DNA of 7,133 nucleotides from Verrucomicrobiia bacterium (GCA_947460915.1 CANHKJ010000155.1:1-7133); one strand, 5' to 3'. Positions 1 to 5,235 are shown, numbered from the stretch's first letter. Translations and numbers: made by a program. The notes: generated from the letters alone by a model not told the origin.

Positions 1-9
1 CCAAATTTT

Positions 10-55
10 CCATTCTCAAATCAAGAAAAGCTCTTGTGGTTCAATGGTTTTTTTT
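10..55 (+). terminator. Probable intrinsic terminator of an upstream gene outside the window
   Basis: An outer stem pairs CCATT (10-14) with AATGG (43-47). An inner stem pairs CAAGA (22-26) with TCTTG (32-36) around a 5-base loop, and the two stems are separated by an unpaired internal loop. Eight T residues (48-55) follow the outer stem directly. The T run and its position just before a promoter fit a Rho-independent terminator closing the preceding transcription unit. The stem is AT-rich and interrupted, so its strength is uncertain. Confidence 0.35.
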
Positions 56-71
56 CTGTTTGGGCAAGCGG

Positions 72-132
72 TTAAAAAAAAATGCAAAACGAGTGATATT
101 TTTTTTGACAGACGGGAAATAAGTGTTAATTT
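72..132 (+). promoter_or_regulatory. Candidate sigma-70 type promoter for tRNA-Thr and tuf, with AT-rich upstream tracts
   Basis: A perfect -35 hexamer TTGACA lies at 105-110. With a 16-base spacer, TAATTT (127-132) matches the -10 consensus at the three most important positions (first T, second A, last T). Upstream are an A9 tract (74-82) and a T8 tract (99-106), as in UP-element-assisted stable RNA promoters. The presumed discriminator after the -10 is very GC-rich (CCCGCCCCGC, 133-142), a feature known from stringently controlled rRNA and tRNA promoters. The start of transcription would be near 139, about 65 bases before mature tRNA-Thr. The assignment is inferred from sequence pattern only. 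Confidence 0.6.
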
Positions 133-155
133 CCCGCCCCGCTTTTCCCGGGCGG
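113..155. repeat. Overlapping inverted repeats across the tRNA-Thr/tuf promoter
   Basis: CGGGAAAT (113-120) and ATTTCCCG (129-136) form a perfect 8-bp inverted repeat with an 8-base centre, spanning the spacer and the -10 element. CCGCCC (134-139) and GGGCGG (150-155) form a second 6-bp repeat that shares bases 134-136 with the first. TTTCCCG (144-150) offers an alternative partner for the left arm. The first repeat is placed like an operator. If the DNA were transcribed from upstream, the two stems would be mutually exclusive. Confidence 0.5.
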
Positions 156-203
156 CTGACAGTTACCACTGCCACCACTGGGGGACAGCATGCAGCGAAA
201 GTT

Positions 204-278
<75 letters not shown>

Positions 279-366
279 TCGCAGTGATGCGGTTCAGCAG
301 CCCAATTCAACAACATCTACAAAACAGCAACAAGCACTCAACAGCTCAAGCGAACCACTACATATT
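279..366 (+). other. tuf leader, A/C-rich and without a Shine-Dalgarno sequence
   Basis: This 88-base segment joins the tRNA-Thr CCA end to the tuf start. From about 300 onward it is rich in A and C and poor in G, so it should be largely unstructured. It contains no GGAG-like element in the 20 bases before the ATG. Such a leader could rely on ribosomal protein S1 or simply on an open structure for translation, which is inference. I see no promoter in it. Confidence 0.5.
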
Positions 367-1551
367 ATGGCAAAAGAAGCATTCCAACGCAACAAGCCCC
401 ACGTTAACATCGGAACCATCGGGCACGTCGACCACGGCAAAACAACACTCACTGCTGCGATCACCAACACTCTCGCCGAGAAAGGTTTCGCTCAAGCAAA
501 AGGCTACGCAGATATCGACGCTGCACCCGAAGAGCGTGAGCGTGGTATTACCATCAACACTGCACACGTGGAGTATGAAACCGAAAATCGTCACTATGCA
601 CACGTTGACTGCCCAGGTCACGCCGACTACGTGAAAAACATGATCACCGGTGCTGCCCAGATGGACGGCGCGATCCTCGTTGTTTCCGCAGCTGACGGTC
701 CAATGCCACAAACTCGTGAGCACATCCTTCTTGCTCGTCAGGTTGGTGTTCCTGCTCTTGTTGTGTTCATGAACAAGTGCGACATGGTGGACGACGAAGA
801 GCTTCTCGATCTCGTTGAGATGGAAGTTCGCGACCTCCTTTCCACATACGAATTCCCAGGCGACGACATTCCTGTTGTTCGTGGTTCCGCTCTCCGTGCT
901 CTTGAAGGTGACGCCACCTACAAAGAGGCCATCAACAAATTGATGGACGCTGTTGACAGCTACATCCCGCTTCCTGAGCGTCCGATTGACAAAACTTTCC
1001 TCATGCCTGTTGAGGACGTGTTCTCGATTGAAGGTCGTGGAACCGTTTGCACAGGTCGTGTTGAGCGTGGTATCATCAAGAAGATGGAAGAAGTGGAAAT
1101 CGTTGGTATCCGCGACACGCAAAAAACCACCGTTACCGACATCGAAATGTTCCGTAAGTTGCTCGACGAAGGTCGTGCAGGTGACAACGTAGGTCTCTTG
1201 GTCCGCGGACTTAAGAAGAATGACGTTGAGCGTGGTCAAGTGATCGCAAAACCAGGTTCCGTGAAAGGTCACAAAAACTTCAAAGGTGAGATCTACGTTC
1301 TCTCCAAAGAAGAAGGTGGTCGTCACACACCATTCTTCTCCAACTATCGTCCACAGTTCTATTTCCGTACTACAGACGTAACTGGCAGCATCAAGCTTCC
1401 AGACGGCGTGGAAATGGTGATGCCTGGTGACAACGTTGAGTTGACCATCGAGTTGATCATGCCGATCGCCCTTGAGAAAACCATGCGCTTCGCGATCCGC
1501 GAAGGTGGTCGTACCGTAGGTGCTGGTCGTGTGGCTGACATCATCGACTAA
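367..1551 (+). CDS. tuf: Translation elongation factor Tu (EF-Tu)
   Basis: The 394-residue product has the usual family length and a standard start, MAKEAFQRNKPHVN. EF-Tu is the cytosolic GTPase that delivers aminoacyl-tRNA to the ribosomal A site. All GTPase motifs are present: P-loop GHVDHGKT (19-26), switch I RGITI (59-63), DCPGH (81-85) with the catalytic His85, NKCD (136-139) and SAL (174-176). Domains 2 and 3, beta barrels that bind tRNA, fill the rest, ending in the conserved FAIREGGRTVGAG segment. It lies between tRNA-Thr and tRNA-Trp and is probably co-transcribed with the former. The gene never uses TTA, CTA or TCA codons, a sign of strong codon bias for high expression. That bias also leaves a long spurious open frame on the opposite strand. 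Whether a second tuf copy exists cannot be seen here. Confidence 0.99.
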   Translation: MAKEAFQRNKPHVNIGTIGHVDHGKTTLTAAITNTLAEKGFAQAKGYADIDAAPEERERGITINTAHVEYETENRHYAHVDCPGHADYVKNMITGAAQMDGAILVVSAADGPMPQTREHILLARQVGVPALVVFMNKCDMVDDEELLDLVEMEVRDLLSTYEFPGDDIPVVRGSALRALEGDATYKEAINKLMDAVDSYIPLPERPIDKTFLMPVEDVFSIEGRGTVCTGRVERGIIKKMEEVEIVGIRDTQKTTVTDIEMFRKLLDEGRAGDNVGLLVRGLKKNDVERGQVIAKPGSVKGHKNFKGEIYVLSKEEGGRHTPFFSNYRPQFYFRTTDVTGSIKLPDGVEMVMPGDNVELTIELIMPIALEKTMRFAIREGGRTVGAGRVADIID

Positions 1552-1568
1552 CTTGAAAGATTTGCTTT

Positions 1569-1593
1569 GCATATCGCGATTTTCGCGATATGC
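1569..1593 (+). other. 11-bp perfect hairpin after tuf
   Basis: GCATATCGCGA (1569-1579) and TCGCGATATGC (1583-1593) are exact reverse complements around a TTT loop. Each arm holds the self-complementary hexamer TCGCGA. It begins 17 bases after the tuf stop codon. No T run follows (the next bases are TCTGCGCG), so it is not a standard intrinsic terminator. It may protect the tuf mRNA 3' end or mark a processing site before tRNA-Trp. The structure is certain at sequence level; the role is inferred. Confidence 0.7.
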
Positions 1594-1604
1594 TCTGCGC
1601 GTCA

Positions 1605-1639
1605 GGAGGCACTTGGATCACTCTGGGTGCCTCCGATTT
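1605..1639 (+). terminator. Possible weak or partial terminator between tuf and tRNA-Trp
   Basis: GGAGGCAC (1605-1612) pairs perfectly with GTGCCTCC (1627-1634) around a 14-base loop, followed by GATTT (1635-1639). The stem is GC-rich but the U tract is short, so read-through into tRNA-Trp and secE is likely. Together with the hairpin at 1569-1593 it forms a tandem pair that could set the ratio of tuf to downstream transcripts. Confidence 0.4.
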
Positions 1640-1663
1640 AGCTAAACATTGCAGTAACGTAAC

Positions 1664-1739
1664 ACGGCGGTAGTTCAATTGGTAGAGCATCGGTCTCCAA
1701 AACCGAGTGTTGGGGGTTCGAGTCCCTCCCGCCGTGCCA
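1664..1739 (+). tRNA. tRNA-Trp, anticodon CCA
   Basis: The cloverleaf closely resembles E. coli tRNA-Trp. The acceptor arm ACGGCGG (1664-1670) pairs with CCGCCGT (1729-1735), G1736 is the discriminator, and CCA is encoded at 1737-1739. The D arm is GTTC/GAGC with AATTGGTA. The anticodon stem TCGGT/ACCGA encloses CTCCAAA, giving CCA at 1697-1699 for UGG codons. The T stem GGGGG/CCCTC has one G-T pair. A tRNA-Trp between tuf and secE is a widely conserved bacterial arrangement. rpmG (ribosomal protein L33), often found beside it, is absent and there is no room for it. Confidence 0.98.
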
Positions 1740-1790
1740 CTGCGTTTCCCACTTGGAAGGTGAAAGCTAAATTGCTAACCATGTCTCAAC

Positions 1791-2042
1791 TTGTCATCGT
1801 CTCACTCTCATAATCACGTGAACATTTCCAAATTTATCAGCGAAGTAACTGGAGAACTCAAAAAAGCCAGTTGGCCTTGGGAATCTGATCCGAAGATCAA
1901 AGGTCTGAAAAAATACAAAGAATTGGTTGACTCCACCGTGGTAGTGCTGATTGCTATGATTCTGCTCGCAGGTTTCGTGAATTTCTGGGATTTAATTCAG
2001 ATGAAAGTCGTTTCTTTCTTGACAAGTTACCTCGCTGGATAA
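1791..2042 (+). CDS. secE: Preprotein translocase subunit SecE
   Basis: SecE is the small membrane subunit that clamps SecY in the SecYEG export channel. With the TTG start used here the product has 83 residues, in the range of the short single-span bacterial type rather than the three-span E. coli form. The conserved amphipathic segment GELKKASWP lies at 21-29. One hydrophobic span runs about 48-69 (from STVVVLIAMILL), after ELVD. Between WP and the ST pair there are 18 residues, against 7 in E. coli, so a charged insert of about 11 residues is present. The N terminus is Ser/His-rich (SSSHSHNH). The start is uncertain: GTG at 1818 would give a 74-residue protein, and an ATG at 1781 lies in another frame. 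The position before nusG supports the call. Confidence 0.93.
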   Translation: MSSSHSHNHVNISKFISEVTGELKKASWPWESDPKIKGLKKYKELVDSTVVVLIAMILLAGFVNFWDLIQMKVVSFLTSYLAG

Positions 2043-2123
2043 CAATTTCCGCCCGCGCAACTCACTCATCAATTTACTTGTGGTTGCTCGCCCCTTTCTT
2101 GCTTGACTTTCTCCTATTCTCTC

Positions 2124-2693
2124 ATGTCCGCTGTCTCTGAAAATAAAAATCAATGGTATGTCGTTCACGTCCTTTCCGGTCAGGAAAATAAAGTGCGTGA
2201 GCGCATCATTCGTGAAGCACGCGAGCAAGAATTGAGCGACTGCGTATTTGATGCCTTAGTGCCGATGGAGACTGTCTCTGAAGTTCGTAAAGGTAAAAAA
2301 ACCGAATCCCGTCGCAAGTTTTTCCCTGGTTACATCATTGTTAACATGAACTTGTTTGATGAAACCAATCAATTAATCGATAAGGCTTGGTATTTCCTTA
2401 AGGAAATGGATGGCGTTATCGGTTTCGCAGGCACGAAAGATCGTCCTGTGCCGATGCGTGCTCGCGAAGTCGAGGCGCTCCTTGCGCAAATGCGTGAGCG
2501 GGAGGACAGTGTTCGTCCCTCAATCAGCTTTGAAGTTGGTGATACCGTGCGTGTTGCTGATGGTCCCTTTGAAAGCCAAAACGGCATCGTCGAGGAAATT
2601 GATGCGGAGCGCGGCAAATTGCGCGTCGCAGTCACAATCTTCGGCCGCTCCACACCCGTGGATTTGGAGTTCTGGCAGGTCGAGCGTGCCTGA
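2124..2693 (+). CDS. nusG: Transcription termination/antitermination factor NusG
   Basis: NusG binds RNA polymerase across the DNA cleft, reduces or tunes pausing, and links polymerase to Rho or to ribosomal protein S10. From the ATG at 2124 the product has 189 residues, the usual length. The NGN domain begins with QWYVVHVLSGQENKV (10-24) and includes the polymerase-contacting RRKFFPGYIIV (63-73). A linker follows, then the C-terminal KOW domain from about 136 (FEVGDTVRVADGPF, then GIVEEID). An in-frame TTG at 2103 would add seven residues with no family support, so ATG is preferred. The 81-base spacer after secE is pyrimidine-rich just before the start and has no Shine-Dalgarno sequence; I see no promoter in it. 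Confidence 0.97.
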   Translation: MSAVSENKNQWYVVHVLSGQENKVRERIIREAREQELSDCVFDALVPMETVSEVRKGKKTESRRKFFPGYIIVNMNLFDETNQLIDKAWYFLKEMDGVIGFAGTKDRPVPMRAREVEALLAQMREREDSVRPSISFEVGDTVRVADGPFESQNGIVEEIDAERGKLRVAVTIFGRSTPVDLEFWQVERA

Positions 2694-2774
2694 TGAAACG
2701 CTGCCGCACCGTTCGGCGCATCACTGCAAGTAACGGCCTCACCTATTTCAATCAATACTTAAATATTCCTCGTC

Positions 2775-3203
2775 ATGGCTAAAGAAATTACTGGATTCAT
2801 CAAACTTCAAATTCCCGCAGGTTCCGCAAACCCATCACCACCCGTTGGTCCCGCTCTCGGTCAGCGCGGCGTGAACATCATGGCGTTTTGTAAGGAGTTC
2901 AATGCCGCTACCCAGTCGCAAGCTGGTGACGTGCTTCCCGTCGTAATCACCGTCTATAAGGATAAATCCTTTAGCTTTGTGACCAAGCAGCCACCAGCTG
3001 GCAATTTGCTCAAGAAAGCCGCAGGCATTGCGTCCGGTTCTAAAGAGCCGCACAAAATCAAAGTAGCAAAATTGACCAAAGAAAAACTCATGGAAGTGGT
3101 CAATCGCAAGATGCCCGACCTTAACACCAAGAACCCAGAAGCTGCCGCTCGCATTCTTGCCGGCACTGCTCGTCAGATGGGCATCGAAGTGGAAGGAATG
3201 TAA
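2775..3203 (+). CDS. rplK: 50S ribosomal protein L11 (uL11)
   Basis: L11 binds the GTPase-associated region of 23S rRNA at the base of the L7/L12 stalk and is needed for factor function and the RelA response. The 142-residue length is typical. The N-terminal domain carries the proline-rich helix motif PSPPVGPALGQRGVNI (20-35), the site linked to thiostrepton-type antibiotics. The C-terminal RNA-binding domain ends with the family signature around KMPDLNT and AARILAGTARQMGIEV. The 81-base spacer before it holds only weak stems and an AT-rich stretch (about 2749-2768) without a convincing -35. There is no Shine-Dalgarno sequence before the ATG. Confidence 0.98.
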   Translation: MAKEITGFIKLQIPAGSANPSPPVGPALGQRGVNIMAFCKEFNAATQSQAGDVLPVVITVYKDKSFSFVTKQPPAGNLLKKAAGIASGSKEPHKIKVAKLTKEKLMEVVNRKMPDLNTKNPEAAARILAGTARQMGIEVEGM

Positions 3204-3210
3204 GAATTTT

Positions 3211-3234
3211 GTCACCACGGTTCGCCATGGTGAC
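3211..3234 (+). other. UUCG-capped hairpin in the rplK-rplA spacer
   Basis: Arms 3211-3220 (GTCACCACGG) and 3225-3234 (CCATGGTGAC) form a 10-bp stem with a single C-A mismatch, closed by a TTCG tetraloop. It starts 8 bases after the rplK stop codon. No T run follows on either strand, so it is not an intrinsic terminator. A regulatory role, such as a binding site for L1 (a known repressor of its own operon in E. coli) or a processing site, is possible but unproven. An AGGAGG at 3240-3245 lies about 45 bases before the rplA start, too far to serve as its ribosome binding site. Confidence 0.65.
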
Positions 3235-3290
3235 AATGCAGGAGGGTTTCGCATTCGGAATCCGCCATCACTGCTAACCAAAAAAAGTAT

Positions 3291-3998
3291 ATGTCGAAAC
3301 ATCGTAGTAAAAGATACCTCAAAGCCGTTGCTCTGGTTGATAAAACCAAATCTTACGGTCTCAATGCCGCAGTGGAAACGATTAAATCATTTCCCGCTCC
3401 TAAGTTTGACCCAGCTGTCACCGTTTCCATTCACCTCGGTGTGGACCCACGGAAAAGTGACCAAATGGTTCGTGGCTCGGTAGCCCTTCCACACGGCACT
3501 GGTCGTAACGTGCGTGTTGCTGTGTTCGCCCAAGGTGACGCCGCAAAAGCAGCTCTCGAAGCTGGCGCCGACCATGTTGGTTACGAAGATCTGATTGCCA
3601 AAGTGCAAGGCGGATTCACCGACTTCGACGTTGCTATCGCTACTCCAGACGCCATGACCGAAGTTCGTAAGATCGCTCGTGTTCTTGGTCCCCGTGGCCT
3701 GATGCCAAACCCTAAAACTGGAACTGTTACTGACGACACAGCAAAAGCGATCAAAGAAGTCAAAGCTGGTCGTATCGATTACAAACTCGACAAAAATGGC
3801 AACATCGCGGCTTCCATTGGCAAGCTTTCCTTCTCGAACGAAGCAATCGCCGAAAATGCTAGTGCATTCATCGACAGCGTTGTTCGCGCCAAGCCACCAA
3901 CAGCCAAAGGCAACTACATGCGCAGCGTAACGATCGCCGCCACCATGCTGCCTGGTCTCCCTCTTGAATCTTCTGTTTACTCCAAAGTAACTGCCTAA
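3291..3998 (+). CDS. rplA: 50S ribosomal protein L1 (uL1)
   Basis: L1 forms the mobile L1 stalk near the E site and helps release deacylated tRNA. In many bacteria it also represses translation of its own operon by binding an mRNA mimic of its rRNA site. The 235-residue product has normal length. The N-terminal half of domain I includes the RNA-contacting segment around SIHLGVDPRKSDQMVRG. Domain II is inserted in the middle, with the family signature LGPRGLMPNPKTG at 132-144. The end of domain I carries GKLSF and the typical KG-YM-S--I--TM segment. The ATG follows an A7 tract (3282-3288) with no Shine-Dalgarno sequence. The next gene, rplJ, begins only 21 bases after the stop. Confidence 0.98.
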   Translation: MSKHRSKRYLKAVALVDKTKSYGLNAAVETIKSFPAPKFDPAVTVSIHLGVDPRKSDQMVRGSVALPHGTGRNVRVAVFAQGDAAKAALEAGADHVGYEDLIAKVQGGFTDFDVAIATPDAMTEVRKIARVLGPRGLMPNPKTGTVTDDTAKAIKEVKAGRIDYKLDKNGNIAASIGKLSFSNEAIAENASAFIDSVVRAKPPTAKGNYMRSVTIAATMLPGLPLESSVYSKVTA

Positions 3999-4019
3999 TA
4001 CCTAGCCACGCACACACAT

Positions 4020-4499
4020 ATGAATCCAGATAAGAAAATCATCATCGACGCATTGCAGGAGCAGGTAAACAATTCTCCTTATGTGATCGTAATCGATTAC
4101 ACCGGAATGACGGTGCCTCAGTTCTCTGAGCTCCGCAATCGCTTGAGTGCCGCTGGCGCTGAGTGCCATGTCGCCAAGAACAGCTACCTCCGCAAGGCTA
4201 TGGCCGATGCAGGTTTGCCAGATATCGGTGACAGTCTCGTTGGTCAAACCGCTTTCGTTAGCGGTCAGAGCGAAATTTTTGCCGCAGCAAAAGCGATCAG
4301 CAACTTCGAGAAAGAATTCAAGAAGCCATCGATGAAAATCGGTGTTCTCGATGGAACAATTCTCGATGCCGACAAGCTGAAAGCAATCTCCAGCATCATT
4401 TCTCGCGAGTCCGTTCTTTCCCAACTTTTGGGCACGATCAACGAGCCTGCTGCTCGTATCGCTCGCGTCATCAAGAAAAAATTCAACCCCGAAGATTAA
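4020..4499 (+). CDS. rplJ: 50S ribosomal protein L10 (uL10)
   Basis: L10 is the stalk base that anchors the L7/L12 dimers to 23S rRNA beside L11. The 159-residue product is close to the family norm (E. coli 165). The N-terminal rRNA-binding domain includes VIVIDYTGMTVPQFSELR and HVAKNSYLRKA, both typical of the family. The C-terminal helix that holds L7/L12 corresponds to the end of the protein, NEPAARIARVIKKKF. In E. coli the L10-L7/L12 complex represses translation through an mRNA leader upstream of rplJ. Here only 21 bases precede the ATG, so any such leader would have to lie inside rplA or elsewhere. There is no Shine-Dalgarno sequence. Confidence 0.97.
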   Translation: MNPDKKIIIDALQEQVNNSPYVIVIDYTGMTVPQFSELRNRLSAAGAECHVAKNSYLRKAMADAGLPDIGDSLVGQTAFVSGQSEIFAAAKAISNFEKEFKKPSMKIGVLDGTILDADKLKAISSIISRESVLSQLLGTINEPAARIARVIKKKFNPED

Positions 4500-4513
4500 T
4501 TCTCCTCGGAAAC

Positions 4514-4548
4514 ACTTTGAACTGATAGGGGCGGCGTTCCAACAAAGT
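4514..4548 (+). other. Predicted bulged stem in the rplJ-rplL spacer
   Basis: ACTTTG (4514-4519) pairs with CAAAGT (4543-4548), and AAC (4520-4522) with GTT (4536-4538). This gives a 9-bp stem with a 4-base bulge (CCAA, 4539-4542) and a 13-base G-rich loop. It starts 15 bases after rplJ. The pairing is exact, but a 9-bp bulged stem can arise by chance. A regulatory role for rplL is inference. No promoter with acceptable -35 and -10 elements was found in the spacer (4500-4647). Confidence 0.4.
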
Positions 4549-4576
4549 CCCTTGAACACGAACAATGGTTCCTCGT

Positions 4577-4598
4577 CGGATTGGTGGCTGCCAATCTG
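4577..4598 (+). other. 8-bp hairpin upstream of rplL
   Basis: Positions 4577-4584 pair with 4591-4598 (core GATTGG/CCAATC, one G-T pair further out) around loop TGGCTG. It lies about 50 bases before the rplL start and is not followed by a T run. It may shape the rplL leader or act as a processing point. After it the leader becomes A/C-rich up to the ATG. Confidence 0.5.
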
Positions 4599-4647
4599 AA
4601 ATGCTCGGATGCTTCTGGGTGCGACGATACCGCACAAACACAATACA

Positions 4648-5019
4648 ATGGCTGACCTAGATAAAATCGTTGAAGAACTCGGCAAACTTTCCGTTTTGGA
4701 AGCTGCTGACCTCGTTAAAAAATTGGAAGAAGCATGGGGCGTATCCGCCGCTGCTCCAACTGCAGTAGCTGGCCCAGCTGGTCCTGCTGAAGCTGTAGAA
4801 GAGAAAACTGAATTCGACGTCGTGATCACTGACGGCGGAGCTAACAAGATTGCTGTCATTAAGGCAGTGCGCGAAGTTGCTCCTGGCCTCGGTCTTGCTG
4901 ACGCCAAGAAATTGGTCGAAAGCGCTCCTACCAAGGTGCTCGAAGGTGTCTCCAAAGACGCTGCCGAAGCTGCCAAGAAGAAGCTCGAAGAAGCAGGCGC
5001 AAAAATCGAACTCAAGTAA
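4648..5019 (+). CDS. rplL: 50S ribosomal protein L7/L12 (bL12)
   Basis: L7/L12 forms the flexible stalk, present as two or three dimers on L10, that recruits EF-Tu, EF-G and other GTPases. The ATG at 4648 gives 123 residues with the standard start MADLDKIVEELGKLSVLEAADLV, the dimerisation domain (about 1-31). An in-frame ATG at 4609 would add 13 residues that do not look like the family and is rejected. An Ala/Pro/Gly-rich hinge (about 33-50) follows. The factor-binding C-terminal domain starts near EKTEFDVV and includes KIAVIKAVREV and GLGLADAKKLVE. Codon use is strongly biased, as expected for the most abundant ribosomal protein. The 148-base spacer before it is unusually long. Confidence 0.98.
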   Translation: MADLDKIVEELGKLSVLEAADLVKKLEEAWGVSAAAPTAVAGPAGPAEAVEEKTEFDVVITDGGANKIAVIKAVREVAPGLGLADAKKLVESAPTKVLEGVSKDAAEAAKKKLEEAGAKIELK

Positions 5020-5037
5020 TTCCACTGATCGGATTTC

Positions 5038-5066
5038 TCCTCGTGGTCGGTATCCGACCACGGGGA
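5038..5066 (+). terminator. Strong hairpin after rplL, possible attenuator between rplL and rpoB
   Basis: Bases 5039-5050 pair with 5054-5065 over 12 bp (one T-G pair; core CGTGGTCGG/CCGACCACG) around a 3-base TAT loop, and T5038-A5066 adds a thirteenth pair. It starts 18 bases after the rplL stop. Only ATTT follows, so termination is probably partial. E. coli has a partial terminator and an RNase III site in the same place, lowering rpoB expression relative to the ribosomal genes. The same function is inferred here by position. Confidence 0.55.
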
Positions 5067-5092
5067 ATTTCCCTGACCGACACCGGCGAGAG

Positions 5093-5121
5093 TTGTCACT
5101 CTGTTACATTTATCTTACAAC
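5093..5121 (+). promoter_or_regulatory. Candidate promoter for rpoB
   Basis: TTGTCA (5093-5098, five of six matches to TTGACA) and TACAAC (5116-5121, four of six matches to TATAAT) are separated by exactly 17 bases. It lies after the rplL hairpin, which fits an internal promoter giving rpoB its own supply. Transcription would start near 5128, leaving a leader of about 108 bases that contains the hairpin at 5177-5202. Confidence 0.45.
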
Positions 5122-5176
5122 ATGCGACAATTCCCGCCGATCTCGATCTACCCAACCATCTCCTGAATCTGTCCTC

Positions 5177-5202
5177 GCCCGAGCCGTTTCCACGGATCGG
5201 GC
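5177..5202 (+). other. 10-bp hairpin in the presumed rpoB leader
   Basis: GCCCGAGCCG (5177-5186) pairs with CGGATCGGGC (5193-5202), with one G-A mismatch (5183/5196) and loop TTTCCA. It ends 33 bases before the rpoB ATG. No T run follows, so it is not a terminator. A role in beta-subunit translational control is possible but not shown. Confidence 0.5.
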
Positions 5203-5235
5203 TCAACTTGCTAGCACCACCAACTGAATATTATT

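Noticed and set aside
156..161. CTGACA as a second -35 element before tRNA-Thr
   Set aside because: No -10-like hexamer lies 15-19 bases downstream; the region is GC-rich.
358..1572. Long open frame (404 codons) on the minus strand opposite tuf
   Set aside because: Its codons align exactly with those of tuf. Antisense stops would need TTA, CTA or TCA sense codons, which tuf avoids through codon bias. The translated protein resembles no family I know.
1613..1641. TTGGAT with GATTTA as a promoter for tRNA-Trp
   Set aside because: Both hexamers match the consensus poorly and they lie within or just after a hairpin. A transcript continuing from tuf explains the tRNA equally well.
4565..4660. 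31-codon open frame in the rplJ-rplL spacer overlapping the rplL start (ATG 4565, stop 4658-4660)
   Set aside because: It is short, has no ribosome binding site and contains a predicted hairpin. A leader peptide coupled to rplL is conceivable, but nothing in the sequence supports it.
4002..5099. 365-codon open frame on the minus strand across rplJ and rplL
   Set aside because: It covers two clearly real ribosomal protein genes on the other strand, is in register with rplJ codons and is Ser/Ala-rich, as expected for a shadow frame.
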